The notes: a model not told the origin generated them from the sequence alone. A stretch of 64,000 nucleotides of DNA from Leifsonia sp. Leaf336 (GCF_001423695.1 NZ_LMOZ01000001.1:754443-818442), one strand, 5' to 3'. Positions 16,081 to 24,105 are shown, numbered from the stretch's first letter. Numbers and translations: made by a program.

Positions 16081-17289
16081 TCACCGATAACTGTTCTTGA
16101 TTGTGTCTTTGGCCGAATCAGCGGCTGAGCCGAATACTAGACTCACGAAGATGCCGACGCCTGCTCCAATGACTGTGCCGACCGGAGGCACGAACGCTGA
16201 TCCGACCGCAGCCCCAACACCCGCCGCGACGGCGGTGTTCAGGAGATCAACGCCGGTGTCGACAGCGAAATCCTGGGCATCGTATTCGTCTACGCGACCG
16301 TCGCCGAAGTACTGGTTTACGTTGAGCGCGACGCTCAGGCCCAACCCCGCGACACCCGCGATCTTGCCAGCTTTTGCGAACTTCGAGGCGGATTTCCATC
16401 CTGTGAAATCCCCAACAACCCCGTCTCGTGCTCCGCTAAGACCCGACTTGAAGTACTGCTTGTAGTAGTCGATCCGGGCGCCAGTGTCCGCGTTGTATCT
16501 CTGACCTCTGTTGTAAAGGAAGCCGCTTTCGGCGTTGAACAGGAAATTCTTGCCTGCCTTTAGGCGGCCCTTTGCGTCAAGTTCAATCTTCTTGCCGCCG
16601 AGAAAATCGAGAATCTTGTTCCGTTGCGCGAAAGCACCTACCGCAGTTCCGCCCTGACCGAGAAGGTCGACACCGGAGACGGGTGAGTTGAGGGCGTCGA
16701 GGAGGTTGATGACGTCACCAATTCGGGAGGCGATGTCGACCAGGCTGCTGGCGAAGAGGCCTCTCGTCGATGCGGAGAAGGCGCGAAGAGCACTTAGCCG
16801 GTCTTCGAGGTCCCGGATATCGCTTTCGAGCTGGGCGAGCACCAACTCGAGGCGACGGTTCATCAGTTCCAAACCCTCGCTCAGTCCAGGCAATGCTGTC
16901 GCAACCGCCGCGTTGCGGCGGTTCCGCTCCATTTGGAGTTCGGTGGCGTCTCGTTGATTCTTCGTTACGGTTAGCTGCACGTTCATCTCGTCTTCCTTCA
17001 GAAGACCGAAGTGGCTGACCTTTGAGTCCTCGTGCGTGTACCGCTCCAAGTCCTTCTGGATAGAGCGAAGCTCGTTTCGCACGTTTGTCACGCAGGGTGT
17101 GATGAGCTCGGCGAATAACGTCTCGACCGCTGCATAGCCCCGTCCGGACAGCTCGCCCGAACCGAGTTCTGCCACCAGTCGCGCCGACGCACGATCAACC
17201 GCGTCCAGCGCTGTCGAGGCCGTCAACAGATTCCCCGACAGTGCACTCTTGAGGGCACCGGACTCGCCCGCGTCGTAGATGAGCCCCAT
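16081..17289 (-). CDS. LXG-type toxin with glycine-zipper membrane domain (TspA-like)
   Basis: 402 residues. The start is ATG 17289, overlapping the previous stop as TAATG; an upstream in-frame start (17322) lies inside that gene. Residues 1-195 are an alpha-helical LXG-like domain with long coiled coil (MGLIYDAGESGALKSALSG at the start; LELMNRRLELVLAQLESDIR). A middle region with Tyr/Gly motifs (SGFLYNRGQRYNADTG) follows. The end has hydrophobic Gly-rich segments AGKIAGVAGLGLSVALN and AAGVGAAVGSAFVPPVG followed by GAGVGIFVSLVFG, a glycine zipper expected to insert in membranes. This matches the logic of staphylococcal TspA. The partner immunity gene is 15237-16076. Confidence 0.7.
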   Translation of the reverse strand: MGLIYDAGESGALKSALSGNLLTASTALDAVDRASARLVAELGSGELSGRGYAAVETLFAELITPCVTNVRNELRSIQKDLERYTHEDSKVSHFGLLKEDEMNVQLTVTKNQRDATELQMERNRRNAAVATALPGLSEGLELMNRRLELVLAQLESDIRDLEDRLSALRAFSASTRGLFASSLVDIASRIGDVINLLDALNSPVSGVDLLGQGGTAVGAFAQRNKILDFLGGKKIELDAKGRLKAGKNFLFNAESGFLYNRGQRYNADTGARIDYYKQYFKSGLSGARDGVVGDFTGWKSASKFAKAGKIAGVAGLGLSVALNVNQYFGDGRVDEYDAQDFAVDTGVDLLNTAVAAGVGAAVGSAFVPPVGTVIGAGVGIFVSLVFGSAADSAKDTIKNSYR

Positions 17290-17636
17290 TATGCCTTCCC
17301 CTTCTCTCGCTGGAGCCGGCACAGCTCGGCCTCAGAATCCGAGCGAACGTCTCGTGCCATCTGCTCCAACAGCTCCACCTGTTCGTCGACGAGCCGTCCC
17401 ACGAATGAATCGACCTCCTTGCGCGCAGCCAAGCACTTCTGCACGAAGTACTCCTTGTCGCCGATCGCGCGACCGACTTCCTCGAATCGCGCCGAGTTGT
17501 CGCGCATCACCTGTCGATGCTCGGTCAACTCGCGCTCGAACACGTCGAGCGCCGCAAGGCGTTCGGCGGTATGTTCCTCCTCAGTACGGATCTTCTGATC
17601 GGCTGTAGGCGGCACATCGTGATCAACGGCCTTCAT
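17289..17636 (-). CDS. Small coiled-coil LXG-partner protein
   Basis: 115 residues, highly charged and helical throughout (AALDVFERELTEHRQVM, VDSFVGRLVDEQVELLEQMA). Start ATG 17636 overlaps the preceding TGA (ATGA), which is preferred over an in-frame GTG at 17651. Same place in its operon as the 9560-9823 protein in the plus-strand operon: directly before the LXG gene. Probably a co-folding or targeting partner of the toxin. No known catalytic motif. Confidence 0.5.
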   Translation of the reverse strand: MKAVDHDVPPTADQKIRTEEEHTAERLAALDVFERELTEHRQVMRDNSARFEEVGRAIGDKEYFVQKCLAARKEVDSFVGRLVDEQVELLEQMARDVRSDSEAELCRLQREKGKA

Positions 17637-17902
17637 CGCGCCACGCACCACCCCTGCGCGTCGCCGCTGTCCCGCTCCTCGATGTCAGTGGCGAGAGAAA
17701 CGATGCAGTCCGCCTGGAACTTCACTCGATAAACCAACTCAGCGATATCCGGCACGATTTGATTCGCGACCTTTGCGGCGGCTTTCATACTCGCGATGTT
17801 GCTTGCAGGCAAGCTCACCTGTTGCCCGTCGCCATCGAGCTCGATGTCACCAAACCCCGCCACAGCGTCTTGCGCGGCACCAACATCCGATGAAACCTTC
17901 AC
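17633..17902 (-). CDS. Small helical LXG-partner protein (WXG/DUF5344-like)
   Basis: 89 residues: a short N-terminal segment (KVSSDVGAAQDAVAGFGDIE), a polar linker and one long helix (SNIASMKAAAKVANQIVPDIAELV then RVKFQADCIVSLATDIEERD). Small paired helical proteins of this size accompany LXG toxins in Firmicutes operons. ATGA overlaps on both sides couple it to the DUF4176-like gene before it and the coiled-coil protein after it. Assignment by size, helicity and position. Confidence 0.5.
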   Translation of the reverse strand: MKVSSDVGAAQDAVAGFGDIELDGDGQQVSLPASNIASMKAAAKVANQIVPDIAELVYRVKFQADCIVSLATDIEERDSGDAQGWCVAR

Positions 17903-18360
17903 GGCTTCTTCCTCCGATCTTCTTTGCTAGCCAGTCTCCGAAGCTCGAAGAATGGATCCCCGGAGCCATCCGCAGCGTCACTGCCATCCGCGTCATCCGA
18001 CGTTTCGGGGATCTCAGTGAGCGCCTCCGCGAATTGCTTCGCAACTGTCGTTGGCCGCCGCCCCTTCTCCATCTGAACCAGCAGGTCCTGGAGGAAGCAC
18101 GCATCAGCGGCGTCCGTGTAGCCCTCGAAGACGACCTCGTCGATTACTCCAGCCAGGATGGGGAAGGTCTCCTGGTCCGGCGCCTCGCCGTAAGGATGCG
18201 GCGCCACCAGATAGCGAGGAACCACCTCGCTGCGTTCCTGGTCCGGCCGGAATGCCCCACGCGCGAGAATCACGAACAGACCGGAGGCAGCCGGAGTCTC
18301 CAACCGAACGATCGATCCCAAACCCAGCACCGCGCCACGAAGTTCCAGCGGCATCGTCAC
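17899..18360 (-). CDS. DUF4176-like type VII accessory protein (copy 3)
   Basis: 153 residues with the DUF4176-like core: LGLGSIVRLE, LFVILARGA, the YLVAPHPYG turn, and IDEVVFEGYTDAADACFLQDL. The last stretch is strikingly close to copy 1 on the other strand (VVHRGYEDAADAPFTQKQL), showing common ancestry of the two cargo operons. An acidic linker and a basic tail (KEDRRKKP) follow. The GTG at 18360 overlaps the preceding stop; an ATG at 18354 is an alternative start. Confidence 0.65.
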   Translation of the reverse strand: MTMPLELRGAVLGLGSIVRLETPAASGLFVILARGAFRPDQERSEVVPRYLVAPHPYGEAPDQETFPILAGVIDEVVFEGYTDAADACFLQDLLVQMEKGRRPTTVAKQFAEALTEIPETSDDADGSDAADGSGDPFFELRRLASKEDRRKKP

Positions 18361-19192
18361 TCCTCACTCTCGTTCGCCGTTGGTACGACGATCTGCGACA
18401 GCTCGTCATCCATGAACGAGTGCAAAACGTTCTTCGCCGGCGCCTCCTTCTTCGCGGAGAATGACGGGATGTCGACGAAGCGCTGCGTGCCCAGGTCTCC
18501 ACCGAAGAGGATCTGGTCGACGTTCTCCTTCACCGCAGCCACGAGGCCGAACGCGCTGCTCAACCTCGTCATGTGATCCAGGACGATCACCTGAGCGTTC
18601 GCGCTCCCCCCGCCGAGAAGTTCCGCAACCTGATCCGTAGGCAGCATCACCTTGTCGACCACATCCGCGATGCCGTTGACCCGATGCACCGCCGGGCCCC
18701 AGTGCCGTTCTCCGCCAGGTCGGTCAGCGCCGCCTTCACCTCGGCGGCGTGGCTGTTGAGGAGTGCCTTGCCGACATAGAGCGAGGCTGCCGAAGCCAGG
18801 ATCGGTTCCAATGCACCAGTCGCGTCGATCACCACGAGGTCCTCGCCCGCCACCGCATCTGCGAGCTGACCGATCAAGAACGGATACAACAGAGCAGCCT
18901 GCCTCGATGTCTCCGGGAATAACTTGTCCTTGATTGGCCTCAGAATATGGCCACCCTGTTCTACGGCTACGGCTACGGCTACGGCTACGGCTACGGCTAC
19001 GGCTACGGCTACGGCTACGGCTACGGCTACGGCTACGGCTACGGCTACGGCTACACGGCTACGACTGCGCCGCCCCAGTCCCATTGCAACCAGCCGCGGA
19101 CGGGTAGCCGAACTGCCACTCTGGCTTGTCACCCCGTTGCTGTGGGCCGTAACGACGATTCTGTTCGTGCGCACCTGCTGGGCCTGCGGCAA
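18357..19192 (-). pseudogene. EssC third-domain-like fragment, frameshifted, carrying a hexanucleotide repeat
   Basis: Two overlapping frames (TTG 19192 to about 18697, then about 18697 to 18357) make one protein if a -1 shift occurs at the GGGG run (CCCC on the plus strand, 18697-18700). The first frame holds a (Val-Ala)n tract from the repeat, then ILRPIKDKLFPETSRQAALL and GEDLVVIDATGALEPILAS; the second DQVAELLGGGSANAQVIVLD and DQILFGGDLGTQRFVDIP. The layout (helix, V-V-I-D strand, long helix, V-I-V-L-D strand, I-L-F-G-G strand) parallels the P-loop-less third ATPase domain of EssC at 7735-8359, and it likewise sits just before a DUF4176-like gene. I infer an orphan alternative EssC C-terminus tied to this cargo. 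A sequencing error is possible. Confidence 0.5.
18961..19054. repeat. Hexanucleotide microsatellite (CTACGG)15.7
   Basis: Fifteen perfect copies of CTACGG plus a partial CTAC, with a degenerate continuation (ACGGCTACGAC) just after. It is the only perfect tandem repeat of this kind seen in the window. On the minus strand it encodes alternating Val-Ala inside the frameshifted EssC-like frame; on the plus strand the three frames would give Tyr-Gly, Thr-Ala or Leu-Arg. Slippage would change length by six bases and so keep the frame. Confidence 0.95.
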
Positions 19193-19237
19193 GGCTTGAC
19201 CGAGTGGGCAGACACCCGTACGCCGTCTCAGGCGCGA

Positions 19238-21181
19238 TCAGGCCTTCTTCCCTCGACGGAGCGCGCTGCCGAGCGCCGTCACCACCGCGCCGGCGAGCAG
19301 GCCGCCCGCGAACACGATGAGCCAGTTCAGGTCCAGCATGCCGATGGGGTCGGCGGTGCTTGCGGCGGCGGCCCGATCGGGAGTCACGTTCTTCGCGTCG
19401 ATCGGGGCGGAGAAGAAAGAGTAGATGCTGCCGGTGTCGACGCCCGGTGTTCTGGTGTTCGCGAGGACGGTCGCGAAGTTCGCATAGTATGCCTGGTTCT
19501 GCTCGAGCCCGGAGTTTCCTGAGGTCAGCAGGGCGTTGACGCCACTGAGCGCCTTCTCGGCGCCGGAGGCTGTGGTGGTCGAGTTGCGGAACAGGGCGTC
19601 GAACAGGCTGGAGTTGTCGGGCAGGGTCGTCGAGAGGCCGGTGAGCGTGCCGCTCGCCTCTGCCGACTGTGTGAGCAATCCGGTGATGCTGGTGCGAAGT
19701 TCGTCGCTGTTGTCGACGAACAAGCCGGCATCGTCGGGGCTGTAGGTACTCCAGTCTTGGATGTCGAGGCTGGTGACCGCGCTCGTCGCCAGCGAGGCGT
19801 CCTTGGCCGCGGTCAGTACGTCGGCATACCAGGTTTCCAGGTTCGTGAGCTCGGACTCGAACAGGCGAGTGGGCATGGTGCTCGCGCTGAGCGAGTCTCT
19901 GGCAGTCTCGAGCGCCCGGATCTCACGGTGCAGGCTCCGAAGTATCGCGGGGTCGAGCTGGACACTCGGTGGAGCTGGCTGAGCTGGGCCGTCCGGACCG
20001 TCCGGGTCCTCGGGGTCGTCGGGGTCGTCCGGGTCCGGACCGCTCGGGTCCGGCACGGCCGGGTCCGTCGGGCTCGCTGGCAAGGTCAACGCGAGTTCGA
20101 TGGCTCGCAGGTTGCGAATCCTCTCGTCGAGGTCATCGAAGACGCCCTTCATGGAGAGCGCGTAATCCTCGGCGTACTGTGCGATCGCCTGCCGAAGCTC
20201 GGCGATTCTGCTCTGCAGGTGCGGGGGAACCGCACCCTCCGGATCGGCGCAGGGTACCGGCACCTCGGAGGCGTCGAGTCCGTTCAGCTTGCACAGCATG
20301 CCGGTTCTGAACCACTCGAATTGGGCGCCGTAGAAATCCCGATCGGACTCGGCCTGACCCTCAATGCCTCGATTGCCGTTGGCGGCGTTGATCTGAGCGA
20401 TCTCGCTTTGCCGGCTGGTGTATTCCTCGATGCCGGGCAACTGGCCCGAGAGTGCTTGGCCGTTGCTGGTGAGCAGGTCCATCACCGACTTCGTGAAGGA
20501 GGTCTGCGCCTCGGACGCGGCCGCGTCGATGTCCTTCAGGCCGGTTGCGCTCGCGAGGAGGCTCTCGAAGGTTGGCATCGTCGTTGCGAACGGCTTCTGC
20601 ACGTCCGAGGTGAGCGCGGTGATGAGCGCCTTCTGAATGCCGAGCGCTGCGTGCATATGCCCGTCCGCTTCGGCGATGTTGTCAGCGAGAGAGGCGTAAT
20701 ACATCGTGACGACGCTCCGGTTGAAGCCCTGCACGATGTCCCGGATTCGTGTCTCCAGAAGCCGGTCTGCGCTCTCGTCCGTTTGCTGACGAAGTCTGTA
20801 CTCGACGGTCGCTTTGGTGGGACTCGTCTCTTGGAGCGTCAGGATGTCGTGCGAGAACGACTGGGGGATGTACAGCACGGCATCGACGGAGCCGTCTTTG
20901 TACGCCTTCTCGGCCACGGGTCGAGAGATCACCGTCCAGTTGTATTCGGAGTCCTTTGAGATCCGATCGATGAAGGACGCACCGAACGCATACGTCTCGC
21001 TGTTGAACTCGGCCGAGAGATCCTCGTTCACCAGCCCCACCGTGGGTCTGAAATTGCCGACGCGATGCGCTGAGTCGTCGTTCACGATGAGGAAGCCGGC
21101 CACGAGTGCCGCCAGCAGCAGGGGCACGCACAAGAATCGTGCAAGCCTCGTTCTGCGCTTACCTGTTGACGGAACCGCCAT
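19238..21181 (-). CDS. esaA: Type VII secretion protein EsaA-like (YhgE/Pip family)
   Basis: 647 residues. After a basic N-terminus (GKRRTRLARF) comes a membrane helix at about 14-33, then the start of the exported domain with FRPTVGLVNEDLSAEF and VDAVLYIPQSFSHDI, characteristic of YhgE/Pip and EsaA proteins (GLVNED, IP.dFS). Long coiled-coil sections follow, an acidic Asp-Pro linker at about 370-400, and a final membrane helix (LNWLIVFAGGLLAGAVVTAL) with a basic tail. Staphylococcal EsaA is about 1000 aa with six membrane spans; this one has two and is much shorter. It heads the minus-strand operon instead of following esxA. Confidence 0.75.
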   Translation of the reverse strand: MAVPSTGKRRTRLARFLCVPLLLAALVAGFLIVNDDSAHRVGNFRPTVGLVNEDLSAEFNSETYAFGASFIDRISKDSEYNWTVISRPVAEKAYKDGSVDAVLYIPQSFSHDILTLQETSPTKATVEYRLRQQTDESADRLLETRIRDIVQGFNRSVVTMYYASLADNIAEADGHMHAALGIQKALITALTSDVQKPFATTMPTFESLLASATGLKDIDAAASEAQTSFTKSVMDLLTSNGQALSGQLPGIEEYTSRQSEIAQINAANGNRGIEGQAESDRDFYGAQFEWFRTGMLCKLNGLDASEVPVPCADPEGAVPPHLQSRIAELRQAIAQYAEDYALSMKGVFDDLDERIRNLRAIELALTLPASPTDPAVPDPSGPDPDDPDDPEDPDGPDGPAQPAPPSVQLDPAILRSLHREIRALETARDSLSASTMPTRLFESELTNLETWYADVLTAAKDASLATSAVTSLDIQDWSTYSPDDAGLFVDNSDELRTSITGLLTQSAEASGTLTGLSTTLPDNSSLFDALFRNSTTTASGAEKALSGVNALLTSGNSGLEQNQAYYANFATVLANTRTPGVDTGSIYSFFSAPIDAKNVTPDRAAAASTADPIGMLDLNWLIVFAGGLLAGAVVTALGSALRRGKKA

Positions 21182-21346
21182 TCACGCCTCTCCTCACGAG
21201 TTCATCGACTAATTCGTTCCTCGTCATGCGTCTGACATCTGAGGCACAGATATCTAAGGCTAACAGCGCGTGAGGTCATACGAAAGCCGCCGAGCACGCG
21301 GATGATCTGCGTGCTCGGCGGTCGACGAGAGAGGGAGAGGGGCGGC

Positions 21347-22003
21347 TCAGACCGCGATCTCGGGAGCCCAGTCGCCCGTGGCGAGGTACTGGACCTTCTT
21401 GGCGATCGAGACCGCGTGGTCGGCGAAGCGCTCGTGGTACCGGCTCGCGAGCGTGGCGTCGACGGTGTCGACGGCCTGCCCCTTCCACGTCTCGCCGAGG
21501 ACCTTGTCGAAGACGCTGGCGTGCAGCTCGTCGATGTCGTCGTCGTCGTTGCGGATCTCGTCGGCGAGGCGGATGTCCTGCGTGCGGAGCAGCTCGGCGA
21601 GCTTCTGGGCGATCTGGACGTCGAGGCGTCCCATCTCGGCGAACGTCGAGCGCAGGCTCTTCGGCACGACCTTGTCGGGGAACCGGTAACGCGCCAGCTG
21701 AGCGATGTGCTCGGCCATGTCGCCCATCCGTTCGAGCGACGCACTGATGCGCAGCGCGCTGACGACGATGCGGAGGTCGCGGGCGACCGGCTGCTGCCGG
21801 GCGAGGATCTGGATCGACAGCTCGTCCAGCACCACCGTGAGCTCGTCGATGCGGTGGTCGTTGGCGATCACCTCTTCGGCGAGGGTCACGTCGGACTCGT
21901 TGAAGGCCTGGGTGGCGCTGCGGATCGAACGTACGACCAGCTCGGCGATCTCGACCAGCCGGTCCTGGACTTCGGCCAGCTCCTGCTGGAAAACTTCGCG
22001 CAT
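21347..22003 (-). CDS. phoU: Phosphate transport system regulatory protein PhoU
   Basis: 218 residues of PhoU type: two repeated three-helix bundles with metal-binding signatures around EVIANDHRIDELT and DEIRNDDDDIDELH, and the family start MREVFQQEL. PhoU damps the phosphate-starvation response by linking the Pst transporter to the sensor kinase. Start ATG 22003 is chosen because GGAAGGA lies at 22012-22018; an in-frame upstream start would add a non-family Arg-rich leader. Divergent from the senX3-like kinase, its usual partner. Confidence 0.93.
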   Translation of the reverse strand: MREVFQQELAEVQDRLVEIAELVVRSIRSATQAFNESDVTLAEEVIANDHRIDELTVVLDELSIQILARQQPVARDLRIVVSALRISASLERMGDMAEHIAQLARYRFPDKVVPKSLRSTFAEMGRLDVQIAQKLAELLRTQDIRLADEIRNDDDDIDELHASVFDKVLGETWKGQAVDTVDATLASRYHERFADHAVSIAKKVQYLATGDWAPEIAV

Positions 22004-22194
22004 GGGTTGGGTCCTTCCTGGGCGTGCGCGCGCACGCGGAATACGGGGGTCGATCGACCCCGAGAGCATGCTCGCGTCGGGAGGTTAACGGTTGGTGCCG
22101 TCCACCTGAACACTGTCTAACGTACCCGCGAAAACACGCGGCGCAGAGCCTGATCGGTCACGGCGCGTCCGGTCCCATCGCCTACGCTTTGGGT

Positions 22195-23346
22195 ATGAAC
22201 TCCGCCTGGTTGGTGCTGCTCTCGCTGGGGCTGGGGCTGGCGGTCGGCGCGGGGTTCGTCTGGATCCTCCACATCGCCGCTCGGCGAGGAGACCATGCGG
22301 CGGCGGTGTCGAACCCCGCCGTCCCCGACGGCGTCGACCAGGTGCTCGACGCGATGGAGTCGGCCGGTGTCGTCCTCGACCCGTCGAACAACGTCATCAA
22401 GGCCTCCCCGGGCGCGCATGCCATCGGCCTGGTCTGGAACGGGCTGCTCGTCCATCCGCATCTGGTGAACATCGTCGACCGCGTGCGCCGCACGGGCGAG
22501 CCCGTGACCGAGGAGTGCGAGCTCGCGCGCGGACCGTTCGGGGACGCCAACATCCACCTGAGCGTGCGGGCGGCGCGACTGGGGTCGCGCTACATCCTGC
22601 TGCTGGCGGAGGATCGCACCGAGTCGTTCCGGCTCGAGTCGGTTCGACGCGACTTCGTCGCGAACATCAGTCACGAGCTGAAGACGCCGATCGGCGCGGT
22701 GGGCCTTCTCGCCGAGGCCCTCGACGACGCGTCCGACGACCCGGAGCAGGTGCGCCGGTTCGCGCTGCGACTGAGCGAGGAGGCCTCCCGCCTGGCCCGC
22801 ATCACGCAGGACATCATCGAGCTGAGCCGCCTCCAGGCCGCCGACGCCCTCGGCGACGCGGAGCAGCTCTCGGCCAAGAAGGTCGTCAGGGCCGCGATCG
22901 ACCAGAACCGTGTCGCCGCAGAGGCCCGTCAGATCGAGATCGCGATGCGCGGCGAGAAGGACGCGAACGTGATCGGCAACGAGGCACTCCTGGTCACCGC
23001 CGTGCACAATCTCATCTCGAACGCCATCCAGTACTCGCCGGAGGACTCCCGGGTCGGCATCGGCGTGCGCACTGTCGACGGCGTCGTCGAGATCGCCGTC
23101 ACCGACCAGGGCGAGGGCATCCCGGAGGACGACCTCGACCGCGTCTTCGAGCGGTTCTTCCGCGTGGATCAGGCCCGTTCCCGCAACACCGGCGGCACCG
23201 GGCTCGGCCTCGCGATCGTCAAGCACGCCGTGCAGAACCACGGCGGCGAGGTCCGGGTCTGGTCCCAGCCCGGGCGCGGCTCCACCTTCACGATCCGGCT
23301 GCCGGAGGCGGCCACCGTGCGTCCCCCGATTGGAGAGAACCTGTGA
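22195..23346 (+). CDS. senX3: Phosphate-sensing histidine kinase SenX3-like
   Basis: 383 residues. One N-terminal membrane helix (AWLVLLSLGLGLAVGAGFVW), a PAS-like segment (DAMESAGVVLDPSNNVIKAS), then the dimerisation/phosphoacceptor box FVANISHELKTP with His160, and a HATPase_c domain with N box (NLISNAIQYS), G1 (DQGEGIP) and G2 (GTGLGLAIVKH). Architecture and the coupled response regulator match actinobacterial SenX3, which controls the Pho regulon. The ATG at 22195 gives the membrane-anchored N-terminus; longer frames add an unrelated leader. Stop overlaps the GTG of regX3. Confidence 0.9.
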   Translation: MNSAWLVLLSLGLGLAVGAGFVWILHIAARRGDHAAAVSNPAVPDGVDQVLDAMESAGVVLDPSNNVIKASPGAHAIGLVWNGLLVHPHLVNIVDRVRRTGEPVTEECELARGPFGDANIHLSVRAARLGSRYILLLAEDRTESFRLESVRRDFVANISHELKTPIGAVGLLAEALDDASDDPEQVRRFALRLSEEASRLARITQDIIELSRLQAADALGDAEQLSAKKVVRAAIDQNRVAAEARQIEIAMRGEKDANVIGNEALLVTAVHNLISNAIQYSPEDSRVGIGVRTVDGVVEIAVTDQGEGIPEDDLDRVFERFFRVDQARSRNTGGTGLGLAIVKHAVQNHGGEVRVWSQPGRGSTFTIRLPEAATVRPPIGENL

Positions 23347-24026
23347 CAGCCATCCTGCTCGTCGAGGACGAGGCCGCCCTCAGCGAGCCTCTCGCGTACC
23401 TGCTCAAGCGTGAGGGGTACGAGGTGACGGTCGCCGAGGACGGACCGACGGCGCTGGCCGAGTTCGACCGCATCGGAGCCGACCTGATCCTGCTCGACCT
23501 CATGCTCCCCGGCATCCCGGGAACCGAGGTCTGCCGTGAGATCCGCACCCGGTCCACCGTGCCCATCATCATGCTGACGGCCAAGGACTCCGAGGTCGAC
23601 ATCGTGGTGGGGCTCGAGCTCGGCGCCGACGACTACGTGACCAAGCCGTACTCCTCCCGGGAGCTCCTGGCCCGCATCCGCGCCGTGTTGCGTCGACGTG
23701 TCGACGAGGCCGAGTTGGAGGACGACGGCATCCTGGAGGCCGGCTCGGTGCGCATGGACGTCGATCGGCACACGGTCGCCGTGAACGGCGGCGAGATCTC
23801 TATGCCGCTGAAGGAATTCGAACTGCTGGAGCTGCTGCTACGGAACGCGGGGCGCGTGCTCACGCGCGGTCAGCTCATCGACCGGGTGTGGGGCAGCGAC
23901 TACTTCGGCGACACCAAGACGCTCGACGTGCACATCAAGCGCATCCGGTCGCGCATCGAGGAGAGCCCCTCCGACCCGCAGATGCTGGTCACGGTGCGTG
24001 GCCTCGGCTACCGGTTCAACGCCTGA
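23343..24026 (+). CDS. regX3: OmpR-family response regulator RegX3-like
   Basis: 227 residues: receiver domain with acidic pocket E8-D9, phosphoacceptor Asp52 (LILLDLMLPG) and conserved Lys in VTKPYSSREL, followed by a winged-helix DNA-binding domain ending in the family tail VTVRGLGYRFNA. GTG start overlaps the senX3 TGA (GTGA), so the pair is co-translated. It activates phosphate-starvation genes in Actinobacteria. A strong hairpin terminator follows. Confidence 0.92.
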   Translation: MTAILLVEDEAALSEPLAYLLKREGYEVTVAEDGPTALAEFDRIGADLILLDLMLPGIPGTEVCREIRTRSTVPIIMLTAKDSEVDIVVGLELGADDYVTKPYSSRELLARIRAVLRRRVDEAELEDDGILEAGSVRMDVDRHTVAVNGGEISMPLKEFELLELLLRNAGRVLTRGQLIDRVWGSDYFGDTKTLDVHIKRIRSRIEESPSDPQMLVTVRGLGYRFNA

Positions 24027-24041
24027 CCGCTCCTGCGGGAA

Positions 24042-24081
24042 CGACGAAGCCGCCCTCGCGATCGCGCGGGCGGCTTCGTCG
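24042..24081. terminator. Hairpin between convergent regX3 and lipoprotein gene
   Basis: A perfect 14-bp stem, CGACGAAGCCGCCC (24042-24055) with its complement at 24068-24081, around a 12-base loop. It lies 16 bases after regX3 and 25 bases before the end of the convergent lipoprotein gene, so it can serve both directions. Confidence 0.75.
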
Positions 24082-24105
24082 TGCGCGGCCCTCGGGCCGC
24101 CTGAA

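Noticed and set aside
18961-19054. CRISPR array
   Set aside because: Six-base units with no spacers; a simple microsatellite.
18947-19522. Plus-strand frame with (Tyr-Gly)n
   Set aside because: Created by the hexamer repeat; runs antisense into esaA; no family-like sequence. The Thr-Ala plus frame ending CWACGKA was also considered and dropped.
1600-21181. Classical actinobacterial ESX locus
   Set aside because: No EccB, EccD, EccE, mycosin or PE/PPE genes; EssB, EsaB and LXG genes indicate the other type.
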